Assembly (NCBI GenBank): GCA_945862435.1
Contig: CAMAXX010000006.1
Location: forward strand, 1 to 64,000
Source of the DNA: Pseudorhodobacter antarcticus
Lineage (GTDB): Bacteria; Pseudomonadota; Alphaproteobacteria; Rhodobacterales; Rhodobacteraceae
DNA: 64,000 bases
Direction: 5' to 3'
The position numbers and the translations under genes are program-made. A model generated the notes under the pieces. That model was not told where the DNA came from and ran no database searches. It saw only the letters and a list, made by a program, of their open reading frames with translations. Of this stretch, positions 8,791 through 17,046 are shown piece by piece; position 1 is the first letter of the stretch; the number at the start of each line of letters is the position of its first letter.

Positions 8791-9563
8791 CCGCTATGCA
8801 CCACGCCGCCATCAATTACCAAAACTTGCCCTGTCATTGCGCGGGATGCGCTACTGGCCAAAAACAAACAGCCGCCGACGATGTCTTGCGGCTCTAGGGG
8901 GTCGGGCAGGCACTGCTGCGCCAAATGCGTGGCCAGCGCTTCGGGCGTGACCCACAGATCCTTTTGCTTTTGTGTCAGCACCCAACCTGGAGCGAGTGCA
9001 TTAACACGAATGCGATCCGCGCCAAATTCCCGCGCCAAAGTGCGCGTCAGCCCCGTAATGCCCGCATTTGCAGCAATGTAAACAGGATAGCCTGCCGTCG
9101 CCATCATATAACTGATCGACGAAAAATTCACGATCACCCCGCCCCCCGCGGCCTGCATGGCCGGAATAACCGCCTTGGCCGCAAAGAAATAAGATTTCAG
9201 GTTGACCGCAATCGAGGCATCAAAAAACGCCTCATCCACCTGCAATGTCCCCATCCTCTGATCGTTGGCGGCGTTATTGACCAATACCGAAATAGGGCCG
9301 TGCGCGGCTGCCGCGCTGGCCAAGGCCGCATTCAACCCATCCAAATTGGTGATGTCGGCGGGCGTGAACAGTGGGCGGTTGCCTGTTGCGGCATCCATCG
9401 CATCGCAAAAGGCGGAAGCCTCACTGCGCTGACAAAAGGCCACGCGCGCGCCTTGGCGCAAAAAGCCTTCGGTCAGGGCCGCGCCAATGCCCGACCCACC
9501 GCCTGTGATAAACACAGATGCGCCCTTAAGGTCTGGAAAAACTGGAAGATCTTGCATCGCCAT
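8787..9563 (-). CDS. SDR-family dehydrogenase, likely galactose dehydrogenase, with altered active site
   Basis: A classical short-chain dehydrogenase, 258 residues. It has the cofactor loop TGGGSGIGAAL (residues 20-30), NNAAN (96-100), the structural Asn in NLKSYFF and the serine of NFSSIS (146-151). As first gene of the operon it should oxidise galactose to the lactone. Oddly, the active-site YxxxK reads Tyr162-I-A-A-Asn166: the codon at 9066-9068 is AAT, so the lysine that lowers the tyrosine pKa and binds the ribose is missing. The flanking residues look normal (AGYPVY before, AGITGLTRTLARE after). Either catalysis is modified or this copy is impaired. The start ATG at 9563 sits 23 bp from a LacI-type site. 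Confidence 0.85.
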   Translation of the reverse strand: MAMQDLPVFPDLKGASVFITGGGSGIGAALTEGFLRQGARVAFCQRSEASAFCDAMDAATGNRPLFTPADITNLDGLNAALASAAAAHGPISVLVNNAANDQRMGTLQVDEAFFDASIAVNLKSYFFAAKAVIPAMQAAGGGVIVNFSSISYMMATAGYPVYIAANAGITGLTRTLAREFGADRIRVNALAPGWVLTQKQKDLWVTPEALATHLAQQCLPDPLEPQDIVGGCLFLASSASRAMTGQVLVIDGGVVHSG

Positions 9564-9585
9564 TTCTATCCCGCCCGTTGCGTTA

Positions 9586-9599
9586 TGTTAGCGTTAGCA
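9586..9599. promoter_or_regulatory. Possible LacI-family operator before the galactose operon
   Basis: TGTTAGCGTTAGCA lies in the 96-bp gap between the histidine kinase stop and the SDR start, 23 bp upstream of the SDR start codon. It differs at two positions from the symmetrical form TGTTAGCGCTAACA. The position suits repression of the minus-strand galactose operon. No repressor gene is nearby, so this rests on sequence similarity only. Confidence 0.35.
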
Positions 9600-9659
9600 G
9601 CCAAAGCGGCGTGAGGGAAGATAGCGGCAGCGGCGCGGGATAAGAAAGATAGGCGCGGG

Positions 9660-11060
9660 TTAGAGCGCTTCGCCTTGGCCTTTGGGGAAAACCACCTCAA
9701 CGCCAAGTCCGCGGTTTTCTGCGCCTTGGCGCAAGTGGAACTCTGCGCCAAACAGCGCCGAAATCTCGGCGCAAATCGCAAGGCCAAGGCCATAGCCTGC
9801 GCTTCCATTCTTGGCCGTATTTGCCGTGTCTTGCCGCAAATTCTGGCCCCGCTTTGGCGCACGTGACAGATCAAGGCCGGGCCCATTATCTTCCACCGCA
9901 AGGACAGCGCCTGTGGGCAAGGCTTGCACGCGCACAGTAACAATCGCCCCGCGCCCGGCATAGGAAATGGCATTATCAATCAGGTTTTTCAGCATTTCGC
10001 TCAGCAAAACGGCCTCACACCGCGCGTGCAGATGATCTGGCCCCTCGTATCCCAGATCAATACCCGCGTGCAGTGCGGCTGGCACCATTTCTGCGGTGAT
10101 TTGTCGGGCCGTTTCTGCCAAATCCACACTGTGCATCGCGCCCGCGCTTTGCGCCGCATCCACCCGCGCCAGCACCAAAAGCTGCGCTAAAACACGCTCG
10201 GCCCGCGTCAGGGCCGATTTCGCTTGATCCATCGCGGCGCTCGCTTGCGCGGGGTTTTGCGCGCGTTCCATCAGCGCAAGCTGGGTGCGCACAACGGAAA
10301 GCGGCGTGCGCAATTGGTGGCTGGCATTGCCCGTAAAGTGGCGCAGCGCGGCAAGGGCGGTGTCCAGCCGCCCCATAAAGCCATTAATCGCGCCAATCAG
10401 CGGCCCAACCTCTTGCGGCGCTGCAAGGGTGACAGCGCGCAAATCATCAGGGCTGCGGGTTTCAATTGCCCCGCCAAGCTGGCGCAAGGGGCGCAAAGCC
10501 ACTGTGACAGCCGCCCAGACTATCACCGCAACAGCCAATGCCAACACGCCCAACCGCAGCCCCGCGCGCAGCAAAATCTCGCGCGCCAAAGCTTGCCGCG
10601 CGCGGGTAGATTCCGCCACCGCCACACGAAACGCCAATGCGCGTTCCCCCGTCGAAATTACTCGCGCCAGCGTTACCGTGCGAATTGCCACATTGCCAAA
10701 TTGGCCATCGGCAAAAGCAGCCTCGCCCACGGCAGGGTTCAGAAGGGGCAAATCGGTGTAGCCCGACAGAAAGGCACCGTTCGGCCCTTCGACGCGGTAA
10801 AACACTTTATCTTGCGCGGTCGAGGTTAGCATTTCAAGCGATGAATAGGGGATATCCACCTCTAAAACGCCCGTTTCATCCAAGCTGACTTGCTCGGCAA
10901 TTGCCAAGGCCGACCCAAACAACACGCGGTCAGAAACGGCTTGCGCGGTACGGTTTGCCTCGCGCCACGTATCGCCCAATGCAGCAAGGCCCAGCAGCGC
11001 CGTGGCCAAAAATAGCCACAAAAGCAATCTGCGGCGCAGCGAATAGGCGGGGGCGGTCAT
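9660..11060 (-). CDS. tctE: Sensor histidine kinase of the TctE type
   Basis: A 466-residue membrane histidine kinase. An N-terminal membrane segment (about residues 13-30) is followed by a periplasmic sensor region of about 140 residues, a second membrane segment (about 170-190), then the kinase. The H-box FTGNASHQLRTPL, the N-box LLSEMLKNLIDNA, the G1 box EDNGPGLD and the G2 box GYGLGLAI are all present. It overlaps the response regulator by 4 bp and is divergent from a binding protein and tctCBA, matching the TctDE arrangement that controls tricarboxylate uptake. The ligand, perhaps citrate or a related acid, is inferred from the neighbours. Confidence 0.85.
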   Translation of the reverse strand: MTAPAYSLRRRLLLWLFLATALLGLAALGDTWREANRTAQAVSDRVLFGSALAIAEQVSLDETGVLEVDIPYSSLEMLTSTAQDKVFYRVEGPNGAFLSGYTDLPLLNPAVGEAAFADGQFGNVAIRTVTLARVISTGERALAFRVAVAESTRARQALAREILLRAGLRLGVLALAVAVIVWAAVTVALRPLRQLGGAIETRSPDDLRAVTLAAPQEVGPLIGAINGFMGRLDTALAALRHFTGNASHQLRTPLSVVRTQLALMERAQNPAQASAAMDQAKSALTRAERVLAQLLVLARVDAAQSAGAMHSVDLAETARQITAEMVPAALHAGIDLGYEGPDHLHARCEAVLLSEMLKNLIDNAISYAGRGAIVTVRVQALPTGAVLAVEDNGPGLDLSRAPKRGQNLRQDTANTAKNGSAGYGLGLAICAEISALFGAEFHLRQGAENRGLGVEVVFPKGQGEAL

Positions 11061-11746
11061 ATGGCCTCGACGCCTTTGTCCAGCAAATAGCCAATGCCTC
11101 GTATAGTGCGAAGCTCTAGCTCAAAGGGCGCAATGCGGCGGCGCAGGCGTGATATGTATTGTTCGATGGCGTTATCGGACAATATATCATCCAACGACGT
11201 CAACGATTGCACAATCGCCTCTTTCGCCACGACTTTTCCCGCGCGCATAACAAGCAGTTCCAGCAGCGCCCGTTCGCGCGGCGGGATATCCAGCGCACTG
11301 CCATGGGCGGAAAACTGGCGCGTTGTTAAATCCAGCGCCAGCACGCCAAGGCTAACGGTCGAAGCCCGCAGACCGGCTTGCCGGCGTAAAAGCGACCTTA
11401 CCCGCGCCTCAAACTCGCGCACATCAAAGGGTTTGGCAAGGTAATCATCTGCGCCCAGATCAAGGCCGCGCACGCGATCAGCGCTGCTGCCCCGCGCGGT
11501 TAGAATCATCACCGCAGCCCCGCCCCCTGCTTTGCGTTGCCGCGCCCGCATTGCGCGCAGAACGTCCAGCCCGTCCATCTGCGGCAGGTTCAAATCCAAG
11601 ATTACCAGATCGAAACTTTCGGCGCGCAATAAAGCTTCGGCCGAGGCACCATCGTGCACCCCGTCCACCGCATAGCCGCTTTGCACCAGCAGCGCGAGCA
11701 GCGCGGCATGTAAGGCACGGTCATCTTCCACCAGCAAAATACGCAT
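11057..11746 (-). CDS. tctD: OmpR-family response regulator of the TctD type
   Basis: A 229-residue regulator. The receiver domain (1-120) has the acidic pair VEDD near residues 7-9, the phosphoacceptor Asp51 in LVILDLNLP and the conserved lysine in AKPF. A winged-helix DNA-binding domain follows (about 130-225, with SRLRRRIAPFELELRTIRGIGY). It should activate the tct genes when phosphorylated by the adjacent kinase. Its promoter region is shared with the divergent binding-protein gene at 11832. OmpR-family regulators bind direct repeats about 11 bp apart; one such element lies before tctC at 12949-12970. Confidence 0.88.
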   Translation of the reverse strand: MRILLVEDDRALHAALLALLVQSGYAVDGVHDGASAEALLRAESFDLVILDLNLPQMDGLDVLRAMRARQRKAGGGAAVMILTARGSSADRVRGLDLGADDYLAKPFDVREFEARVRSLLRRQAGLRASTVSLGVLALDLTTRQFSAHGSALDIPPRERALLELLVMRAGKVVAKEAIVQSLTSLDDILSDNAIEQYISRLRRRIAPFELELRTIRGIGYLLDKGVEAI

Positions 11747-11788
11747 GATCCCTCTCTGTGCGGCAGGCTAGTGCAGCGCGTGCGCAAA

Positions 11789-11801
11789 CACAAATATTGT
11801 G
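11789..11801. promoter_or_regulatory. Inverted repeat in the tctD/binding-protein divergent promoter
   Basis: The 85-bp divergent region between tctD and the binding-protein gene contains CACAA-ATA-TTGTG, a perfect 5-3-5 inverted repeat, embedded in an AT-rich patch. It could be an operator acting on either or both divergent genes. No known family consensus was matched. Confidence 0.35.
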
Positions 11802-11831
11802 CAAATCTGCGCGATAGGGCAGGCTTAAGGC

Positions 11832-12929
11832 ATGAGATATCTATCCCGCCTGCTGGTGCAAAGCCTTGCCGTCATCTGTGCGCAGTGGCCCGCGCTGGCG
11901 GGGGCGGAACTTGTGGTGTTTGACGCGCCCTTGCCGCCAGCGCAAAGCGATTTGGTGATTTATTCCACCTTGGATGCACCGCGCGCAGCCCCGCTGATTG
12001 CGGCGTTCCAGGCGCAATATCCCACGCTGTCCGTGACATACGAGGATATGCTGGCCGCCGATATCGCGGCCCGCGTGATTCGCGAAACAGATGCGGGCCT
12101 GCCTTCGGCAGATTTTGTGTTTTCATCGGGCATGGATTTGCAAATGAAACTGGCCAATGATGGCTATGGCTTGCCCGTCACCCCGCAGGCCGCGCCGTTT
12201 TGGCCCCCTTGGGCGAAATGGCAAGAGACTACCTTTGCGCTAACGCTGGAACCAGCGGTGCTTGTGTATCATAAACCCAGCTTTCCAAATGGGCCGCCCA
12301 CATCGCGGCTGGAACTGATGGAATGGCTTGCCGCCCAGCCGCCTGCGCCTTTGGGTGCGGGTAAGATTGGCACGTATGATGTTCAGGCCAGCGCAGTGGG
12401 CTATTTATATCTGGCCCGCGATTTAGAGCACTTTACCGACATTTGGTCGCTGATCCGTTACATGGGCGCAGCAGGGGTGCAGGTTTTCCCAACCTCGCAA
12501 GACATCATTAGCCGTGTATCGGATGGGCGTCTGGCGCTGGGTTATAATATTTTGGGCTCTTATGCCGCCGAGCAGTCGCGCGTTTATCCCGACATTGGAT
12601 TTGCTTTGCTGCGTGACTTTACGGTGGTTGTCAGCCGCGTGGGCCTTGTGCCGCGCGCAAGTCGCAGTCCCGAACTGGGGGCAGCGTTTCTTGCGTTTTT
12701 GATGGGACACAAGGGGCAAAGCCTGATGGCCCAGAGCCTTAGCCTGCCTGCGATCAGTCCCGAAGTCATCATTAGCGGCGGTTTGCAGGGCGATTTAGGG
12801 GCTGCGCAAGCGGCAGGGCACCTGCGCCCCGTGGCGGTTAGCCCCGGATTGCTGGCCTATCTAGATCAAGGCAAGCGGCGGCGGATGCTGGGGCAATGGC
12901 GCGCTGCCTTGGGTCTGCCAGAGGATTAA
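11832..12929 (+). CDS. Periplasmic substrate-binding protein linked to the TctDE system
   Basis: A 365-residue extracellular solute-binding protein with a Sec signal peptide (charged start, hydrophobic core, ALAGA near residue 25). The body resembles iron/AfuA-type and PgtC-type binding proteins (VIYSTLDAPRAAPLIAAF; GRLALGYNILGSYA). There is no ABC permease or ATPase beside it. Its position divergent from tctDE and before tctCBA suggests a sensory partner that presents ligand to the kinase, as PgtC does for PgtB. That role is inference; a remote transporter is the alternative. Confidence 0.7.
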   Translation: MRYLSRLLVQSLAVICAQWPALAGAELVVFDAPLPPAQSDLVIYSTLDAPRAAPLIAAFQAQYPTLSVTYEDMLAADIAARVIRETDAGLPSADFVFSSGMDLQMKLANDGYGLPVTPQAAPFWPPWAKWQETTFALTLEPAVLVYHKPSFPNGPPTSRLELMEWLAAQPPAPLGAGKIGTYDVQASAVGYLYLARDLEHFTDIWSLIRYMGAAGVQVFPTSQDIISRVSDGRLALGYNILGSYAAEQSRVYPDIGFALLRDFTVVVSRVGLVPRASRSPELGAAFLAFLMGHKGQSLMAQSLSLPAISPEVIISGGLQGDLGAAQAAGHLRPVAVSPGLLAYLDQGKRRRMLGQWRAALGLPED

Positions 12930-12948
12930 CAACACCGGATCATCCCCG

Positions 12949-12970
12949 CTGTCAGGTTTTTGTCAGCAAG
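12949..12970 (+). promoter_or_regulatory. 11-bp-spaced direct repeat upstream of tctC
   Basis: Two copies of TGTCAG stand exactly 11 bp apart (CTGTCAGGTTT then TTGTCAGCAAG), 80 bp before the tctC start. Direct repeats at one helical turn are the usual footprint of OmpR/PhoB-family regulators. TctD is the likely user here; PhoB is also possible because the half-site resembles a Pho box. Confidence 0.45.
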
Positions 12971-13052
12971 CTGTGGTCTGCATGGGTCCAATCTGTGCTG
13001 GAGGGCGCAGATTTGGGAACAATTGGCGCGACACGCGCTTTGGGAGAAAGAC

Positions 13053-13997
13053 ATGAAACATACAGTATTTGGCGCGGCCCTTGCGGCTGTGCTGGCAATG
13101 CCTGCCTTTGCCGCAGATTACACCATTATGGCCCCTGCGGCACCGGGTGGCGGCTGGGACAGTACGGCCCGCGCGATGGCCGACACCATGGTTGCAGAAG
13201 GGATCTCTGCTTCGGTTCAGGTTCAAAACGTGCCGGGCGCAGGCGGCACTGTGGGCCTTGCACAATTTTCCTCGACCGCAGCGGGCGATGCCAGCCAATT
13301 GATCGTGGGCGGCTATGTAATGGTTGGTGCGATCTTGACCAACGCATCCCCTGTTAGCCTTGCCGATGTCACGCCAATTGCCCGCCTGACGGGCGAAGCT
13401 GTGGGCATTGCTGTTGCGGCATCTTCGCCCATTCAAAACATTAGCGAACTGGTCGAAATGATGAAAGCCGACCCTGGTTCGGTGTCTTGGGGTGGCGGTT
13501 CGGCTGGCGGGGTAGATCATATCACTGTGGGCCTTTTGGCTAAAGCAGCCGGCGTTGACCCAACTAAAATCAACTATGTTGCCTTTGCCGGCGGCGGCGA
13601 GGCGCTGGCGGCCATTCTGGGCAACCAAGTGACCGTTGGTATTTCGGGTGTGGGCGAGTTTTTGCCCCAAGTCGAAGCAGGCAGCATGCGCATGCTGGCA
13701 GTCTCGACTGCTGAAAAATGGGCCGGTACGGATGCGCCAACGCTGATGGAATCTGGCTTTGACGTAAATGTGCAAAACTGGCGGATGGTTGCCGCAGCGC
13801 CCGGCCTAAGCGATGAGCAAAAGGCCGCAGTTGCCGCCGACGTGGACAAACTGGTGACTTCCGCTGGCTGGCAGGCTGTTCTGGCCGACAAAGGCTGGGC
13901 CAACACCTACATGGCAGGCGCAGATTTTGATGCGCAGCTGGCCAAAGAGGTAGAGGCGACATCCGCCGTGTTGAAAGACATCGGTCTGGTGCAATGA
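13053..13997 (+). CDS. tctC: Tripartite tricarboxylate transporter, binding protein TctC
   Basis: A 314-residue periplasmic binding protein of the Bug/TctC family. The ATG at 13053 follows GGGAGAAAG and opens a Sec signal peptide ending in AFAAD; the longer frame to 12960 would bury it. The family's PGGGWDSTARAMA and NVPGAGGTVG loops that grip a carboxylate are visible. It captures a tricarboxylate or related acid for TctBA. It overlaps tctB by 4 bp. Confidence 0.9.
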   Translation: MKHTVFGAALAAVLAMPAFAADYTIMAPAAPGGGWDSTARAMADTMVAEGISASVQVQNVPGAGGTVGLAQFSSTAAGDASQLIVGGYVMVGAILTNASPVSLADVTPIARLTGEAVGIAVAASSPIQNISELVEMMKADPGSVSWGGGSAGGVDHITVGLLAKAAGVDPTKINYVAFAGGGEALAAILGNQVTVGISGVGEFLPQVEAGSMRMLAVSTAEKWAGTDAPTLMESGFDVNVQNWRMVAAAPGLSDEQKAAVAADVDKLVTSAGWQAVLADKGWANTYMAGADFDAQLAKEVEATSAVLKDIGLVQ

Positions 13998-14488
13998 GCG
14001 GGAACTTTCCCATGAACAAAGAACGTCGCCCCAATGGGGCGGCGTTTGCCATTGCGCTGGGGCTGGCCGCGCTGGGCGCGCTGTTGATTTGGCAAGGATT
14101 GGCTATTCCCGATAAGGGTGGCTATGCGGGTATCGGATCGGGTGCTGCGCCAAAGGCCATTGGCGGCGGGCTGATAGTCTTGGCGCTATGCCATGTCTGG
14201 ACGGGCCTGCGCAGTTCCTCCCTGCCGCATCCGCACCAAAACTGGGCTGCGATTGGCTGGATCGTTACAGGCCTTTTGCTTCAACTTTTCCTTCTTAAAC
14301 CGCTGGGCTTTACCATAGCCTCGGCGCTGCTGTTTGCCTGCACCGCCCGCGCGATGGGCTATAAAAAGCTGCAAATCGCGCTGCCCGTGGGGCTTGTGCT
14401 GGCTTTTGTAGTCTACGGCGTCTTTGACGGCCTGCTAAAGTTAAACCTGCCTGCGGGTTTTGTGGAAAATCTCATTTATAGGGGCTAA
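13994..14488 (+). CDS. tctB: Tripartite tricarboxylate transporter, small membrane subunit TctB
   Basis: A 164-residue membrane protein with about four hydrophobic segments, the size and hydropathy expected of TctB. It starts at an ATGA overlap with tctC; a second methionine six codons in is an alternative start. It forms the membrane complex with TctA in a cation-coupled secondary transporter. TctB sequences diverge widely, so identification leans on position between tctC and tctA. Confidence 0.85.
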   Translation: MSGNFPMNKERRPNGAAFAIALGLAALGALLIWQGLAIPDKGGYAGIGSGAAPKAIGGGLIVLALCHVWTGLRSSSLPHPHQNWAAIGWIVTGLLLQLFLLKPLGFTIASALLFACTARAMGYKKLQIALPVGLVLAFVVYGVFDGLLKLNLPAGFVENLIYRG

Positions 14489-14491
14489 ATA

Positions 14492-16009
14492 ATGGAGGCC
14501 TTTGGCTTTTTGTTGCAAGGTCTGGCGACCGCGATGGACCCGATGCTGCTGCTGTATGCGCTGCTGGGGGTGACGCTGGGTACTATGGTGGGGGTTCTGC
14601 CCGGCATTGGGCCTGCGCTGACTGTCGCGCTGCTATTGCCTGTCACTTACGGCCTTGATCCCGCAGGGTCGCTGATTATGTTTGCGGGCATTTATTACGG
14701 CGGCATGTATGGCGGATCGACCACATCGATATTGCTAAACACGCCCGGCGAATCGGCATCGATTGTTACCGCGATTGAAGGCAACAAGATGGCCCTAGCG
14801 GGGCGCGGCGGGCCTGCACTGGCGACGGCAGCGATAGGATCGTTCGTGGCGGGATTGCTGGCTACGCTAGCACTTGCCTTTATTGCGCCTTCGGTTGTGA
14901 AGCTGGCGCTGATCTTCGGCCCGCGCGAATATTTCGCGCTGATGATGCTGGCCTTTGTCACTGTATCCGCCGCCTTCGGCGATTCCGCGATGAAGGGTCT
15001 GACCTCGCTGTTCATCGGCCTAGCGCTGGCCCTTGTGGGCATTGACGGGCTGACAGGGCAAACGCGGTTGGCCTTTGGCATGCCGCAACTGCTGGACGGT
15101 ATCGAGGTGACAACTCTTGCCGTGGCCATGTTCGCCGTGGGCGAGGCGCTGTTTGTGGCCGCCCGCATCGAAGGGGCAGATGTAAAAGTGCACGCGATAA
15201 AGGGTGCCGTGCGGATGACCGCGACCGATTGGTCGCGTTCGTGGAAGGCATGGCTGCGCGGCACGGCAATTGGATTTCCGATTGGGGCCATGCCTGCGGG
15301 TGGGGCGGATATTGCGTCGTTCCTATCCTATGGCGCGGAAAAGCGGCTGACCAAATACCCAGCGGAGTTTGGCCATGGCGCGATTGAGGGCGTGGCAGGG
15401 CCAGAGGCGGCCAATAACGCCGCCGCCGCAGGCACGCTGGTGCCGCTGCTCACGCTTGGTCTGCCCACCACGGCCACGGCTGCCATTATGTTGGCGGGGT
15501 TTCAACAGTTTGGCCTGCAACCGGGCCCCTTGCTGTTTGTCACCGCGCCCACGTTGGTTTGGGGGCTGATTGCCAGCCTGCTGATTGCCAATGTCATGCT
15601 GCTGGTGCTGAATCTGCCACTGATTCGCATTTGGATCAAGCTGCTGATGATCCCGCGCCATTGGCTTTATGCGGGGATCTTGCTTTTTGCCACGCTGGGC
15701 ACAATTGGGGTGAACCCATCGCCAGTTGAGCTGGTGCAGCTGACCATTTTTGGCCTGATGGGGTATGGTATGCGGCTGCTGAACTATCCCATAGCGCCAG
15801 TGGTGGTGGGGCTGATCCTTGGCCCTATGGCCGAACAGCAACTGCGCCGCGCGCTGTCAATTGCGCAGGGCGATTGGACTACGTTGGTCGCAACGCCGTT
15901 GTCGGCAGGGCTTCTGGCTGTGGCGGCGCTTGCGCTGATCGTGCCAATGCTGATGCGCGCGCGCGGGCGCGGCGCTGTGCTGTCGCAGGTCGCGGCGGAC
16001 GAGGATTAA
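14492..16009 (+). CDS. tctA: Tripartite tricarboxylate transporter, large membrane subunit TctA
   Basis: A 505-residue integral membrane protein with about a dozen hydrophobic segments, the normal TctA length. The [17 protein letters not shown] and [20 protein letters not shown] blocks are TctA signatures, repeated in variant form later ([15 protein letters not shown] and GLPTTATAA), consistent with the family's internal duplication. It is the translocating subunit. It begins 3 bp after tctB and is followed by a strong terminator. Confidence 0.92.
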   Translation: MEAFGFLLQGLATAMDPMLLLYALLGVTLGTMVGVLPGIGPALTVALLLPVTYGLDPAGSLIMFAGIYYGGMYGGSTTSILLNTPGESASIVTAIEGNKMALAGRGGPALATAAIGSFVAGLLATLALAFIAPSVVKLALIFGPREYFALMMLAFVTVSAAFGDSAMKGLTSLFIGLALALVGIDGLTGQTRLAFGMPQLLDGIEVTTLAVAMFAVGEALFVAARIEGADVKVHAIKGAVRMTATDWSRSWKAWLRGTAIGFPIGAMPAGGADIASFLSYGAEKRLTKYPAEFGHGAIEGVAGPEAANNAAAAGTLVPLLTLGLPTTATAAIMLAGFQQFGLQPGPLLFVTAPTLVWGLIASLLIANVMLLVLNLPLIRIWIKLLMIPRHWLYAGILLFATLGTIGVNPSPVELVQLTIFGLMGYGMRLLNYPIAPVVVGLILGPMAEQQLRRALSIAQGDWTTLVATPLSAGLLAVAALALIVPMLMRARGRGAVLSQVAADED

Positions 16010-16048
16010 GACCCTTGGCAATTTGAATGAAATAGCGTCACCGCATAG

Positions 16049-16081
16049 CGCCCCATGCAACCATTGCGTGGGGCGATTTTG
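16049..16081 (+). terminator. Rho-independent terminator after tctA
   Basis: A 12-bp stem (CGCCCCATGCAA pairing with TTGCGTGGGGCG, one T-G wobble) with a CCA loop is followed by ATTTTG. It lies 40 bp after tctA and separates the tct operon from the phosphonate operon. Confidence 0.8.
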
Positions 16082-16100
16082 TTACAAAACCTTCGTGTAA

Positions 16101-16133
16101 GGTGAACAAAGCTGTCACAAACTCGCGCTAAAC
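16101..16133 (+). promoter_or_regulatory. Candidate Pho box before phnC
   Basis: Three consecutive 11-bp units, GGTGAACAAAG, CTGTCACAAAC and TCGCGCTAAAC, share a run of A in register. The middle one is very close to the PhoB half-site CTGTCAyAAAT. It ends 45 bp before the phnC start. Flanking units are weak, so the call relies on the middle unit and on similar elements before phnM1 and phnM2. Confidence 0.45.
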
Positions 16134-16178
16134 CCCCGTCAAGCCGCGCAGTCGGGCCGCGATCTGGGGAAAGCTATT

Positions 16179-16997
16179 GTGCTGAACGTTAAAGACGTGA
16201 CAAAGAAATTCGGAGAAAAGGTAGCGGTTGACAGCACTTCTTTTTCTATCGATGGCCCCGCATTTGTTGGCATTATTGGCCGCTCTGGCGCAGGGAAATC
16301 TACCCTTTTGCGCATGATGAACCGCCTGACCGATGCCACATCGGGCGAGATTTTGGTTGATGGCCAAAACGTTCTGGCGTTGAAGGGTGCAGAGGCACGG
16401 GCTTGGCAAAGCCAATGCGCGATGATCTTTCAGCAGTTCAATCTGGTGCCGCGTATGGACGTGGCCAGCAATGTGCTGCACGGCATTTTGAATCGTCGAT
16501 CGACCATTCAGACCATGTTCAACCTATGGCCCCGCGCCGACATTTTGCGTGCGCTGGACATTCTAGATCGTCTTGGCATCGCCGAGCAGGCCCCCAAACG
16601 GGCCGAGGCCCTGTCGGGCGGCCAGCAACAGCGCGTGGCCATTGCCCGCGCCCTGATGCAAGACCCCAAGATTATTTTGGCCGATGAACCCATTGCCAGC
16701 CTTGACCCGATGAATGCGCAGATCGTGATGGACACGCTGAAGCGTATCAATGTCGAAGACAAGCGGATGGTCATCGCCAACCTGCATACGCTTGATACCG
16801 CGCGCAAGTATTGCGACCGCGTGATTGGTATGCGCGATGGGCGCATCGTGTTTGATGGCACGCCCGATCAGTTGTCCACTGGCGTTGCCCGCGAGATTTA
16901 TGGCGCGGATGCCAGCTTTGATGAAGCGGCGACATCCACCGCTATTCCCACCGACACCACCGCAGATGCAAGGTTCGCCTCTGCGATGCTGGCCTAA
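16179..16997 (+). CDS. phnC: Phosphonate ABC transporter ATPase PhnC
   Basis: A 272-residue ABC ATPase: Walker [13 protein letters not shown], signature [15 protein letters not shown], Walker [14 protein letters not shown]. The start is GTG at 16179 with GGGGAAAG upstream; no ATG stands at the N-terminus. It energises phosphonate import with the two PhnD binding proteins and PhnE1/PhnE2. It is first in the transport operon and follows the candidate Pho box, so phosphate starvation probably controls it. Confidence 0.93.
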   Translation: MLNVKDVTKKFGEKVAVDSTSFSIDGPAFVGIIGRSGAGKSTLLRMMNRLTDATSGEILVDGQNVLALKGAEARAWQSQCAMIFQQFNLVPRMDVASNVLHGILNRRSTIQTMFNLWPRADILRALDILDRLGIAEQAPKRAEALSGGQQQRVAIARALMQDPKIILADEPIASLDPMNAQIVMDTLKRINVEDKRMVIANLHTLDTARKYCDRVIGMRDGRIVFDGTPDQLSTGVAREIYGADASFDEAATSTAIPTDTTADARFASAMLA

Positions 16998-17046
16998 GTT
17001 CCCACCCCCGCCTGCCCTTAAGGCAGGTTTAACCTTGGAGAAGACG

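Noticed and set aside
12963..13775. 270-codon frame opposite tctC
   Set aside because: Opposite a gene with a clean signal peptide and family motifs; composition is typical of an antisense frame.
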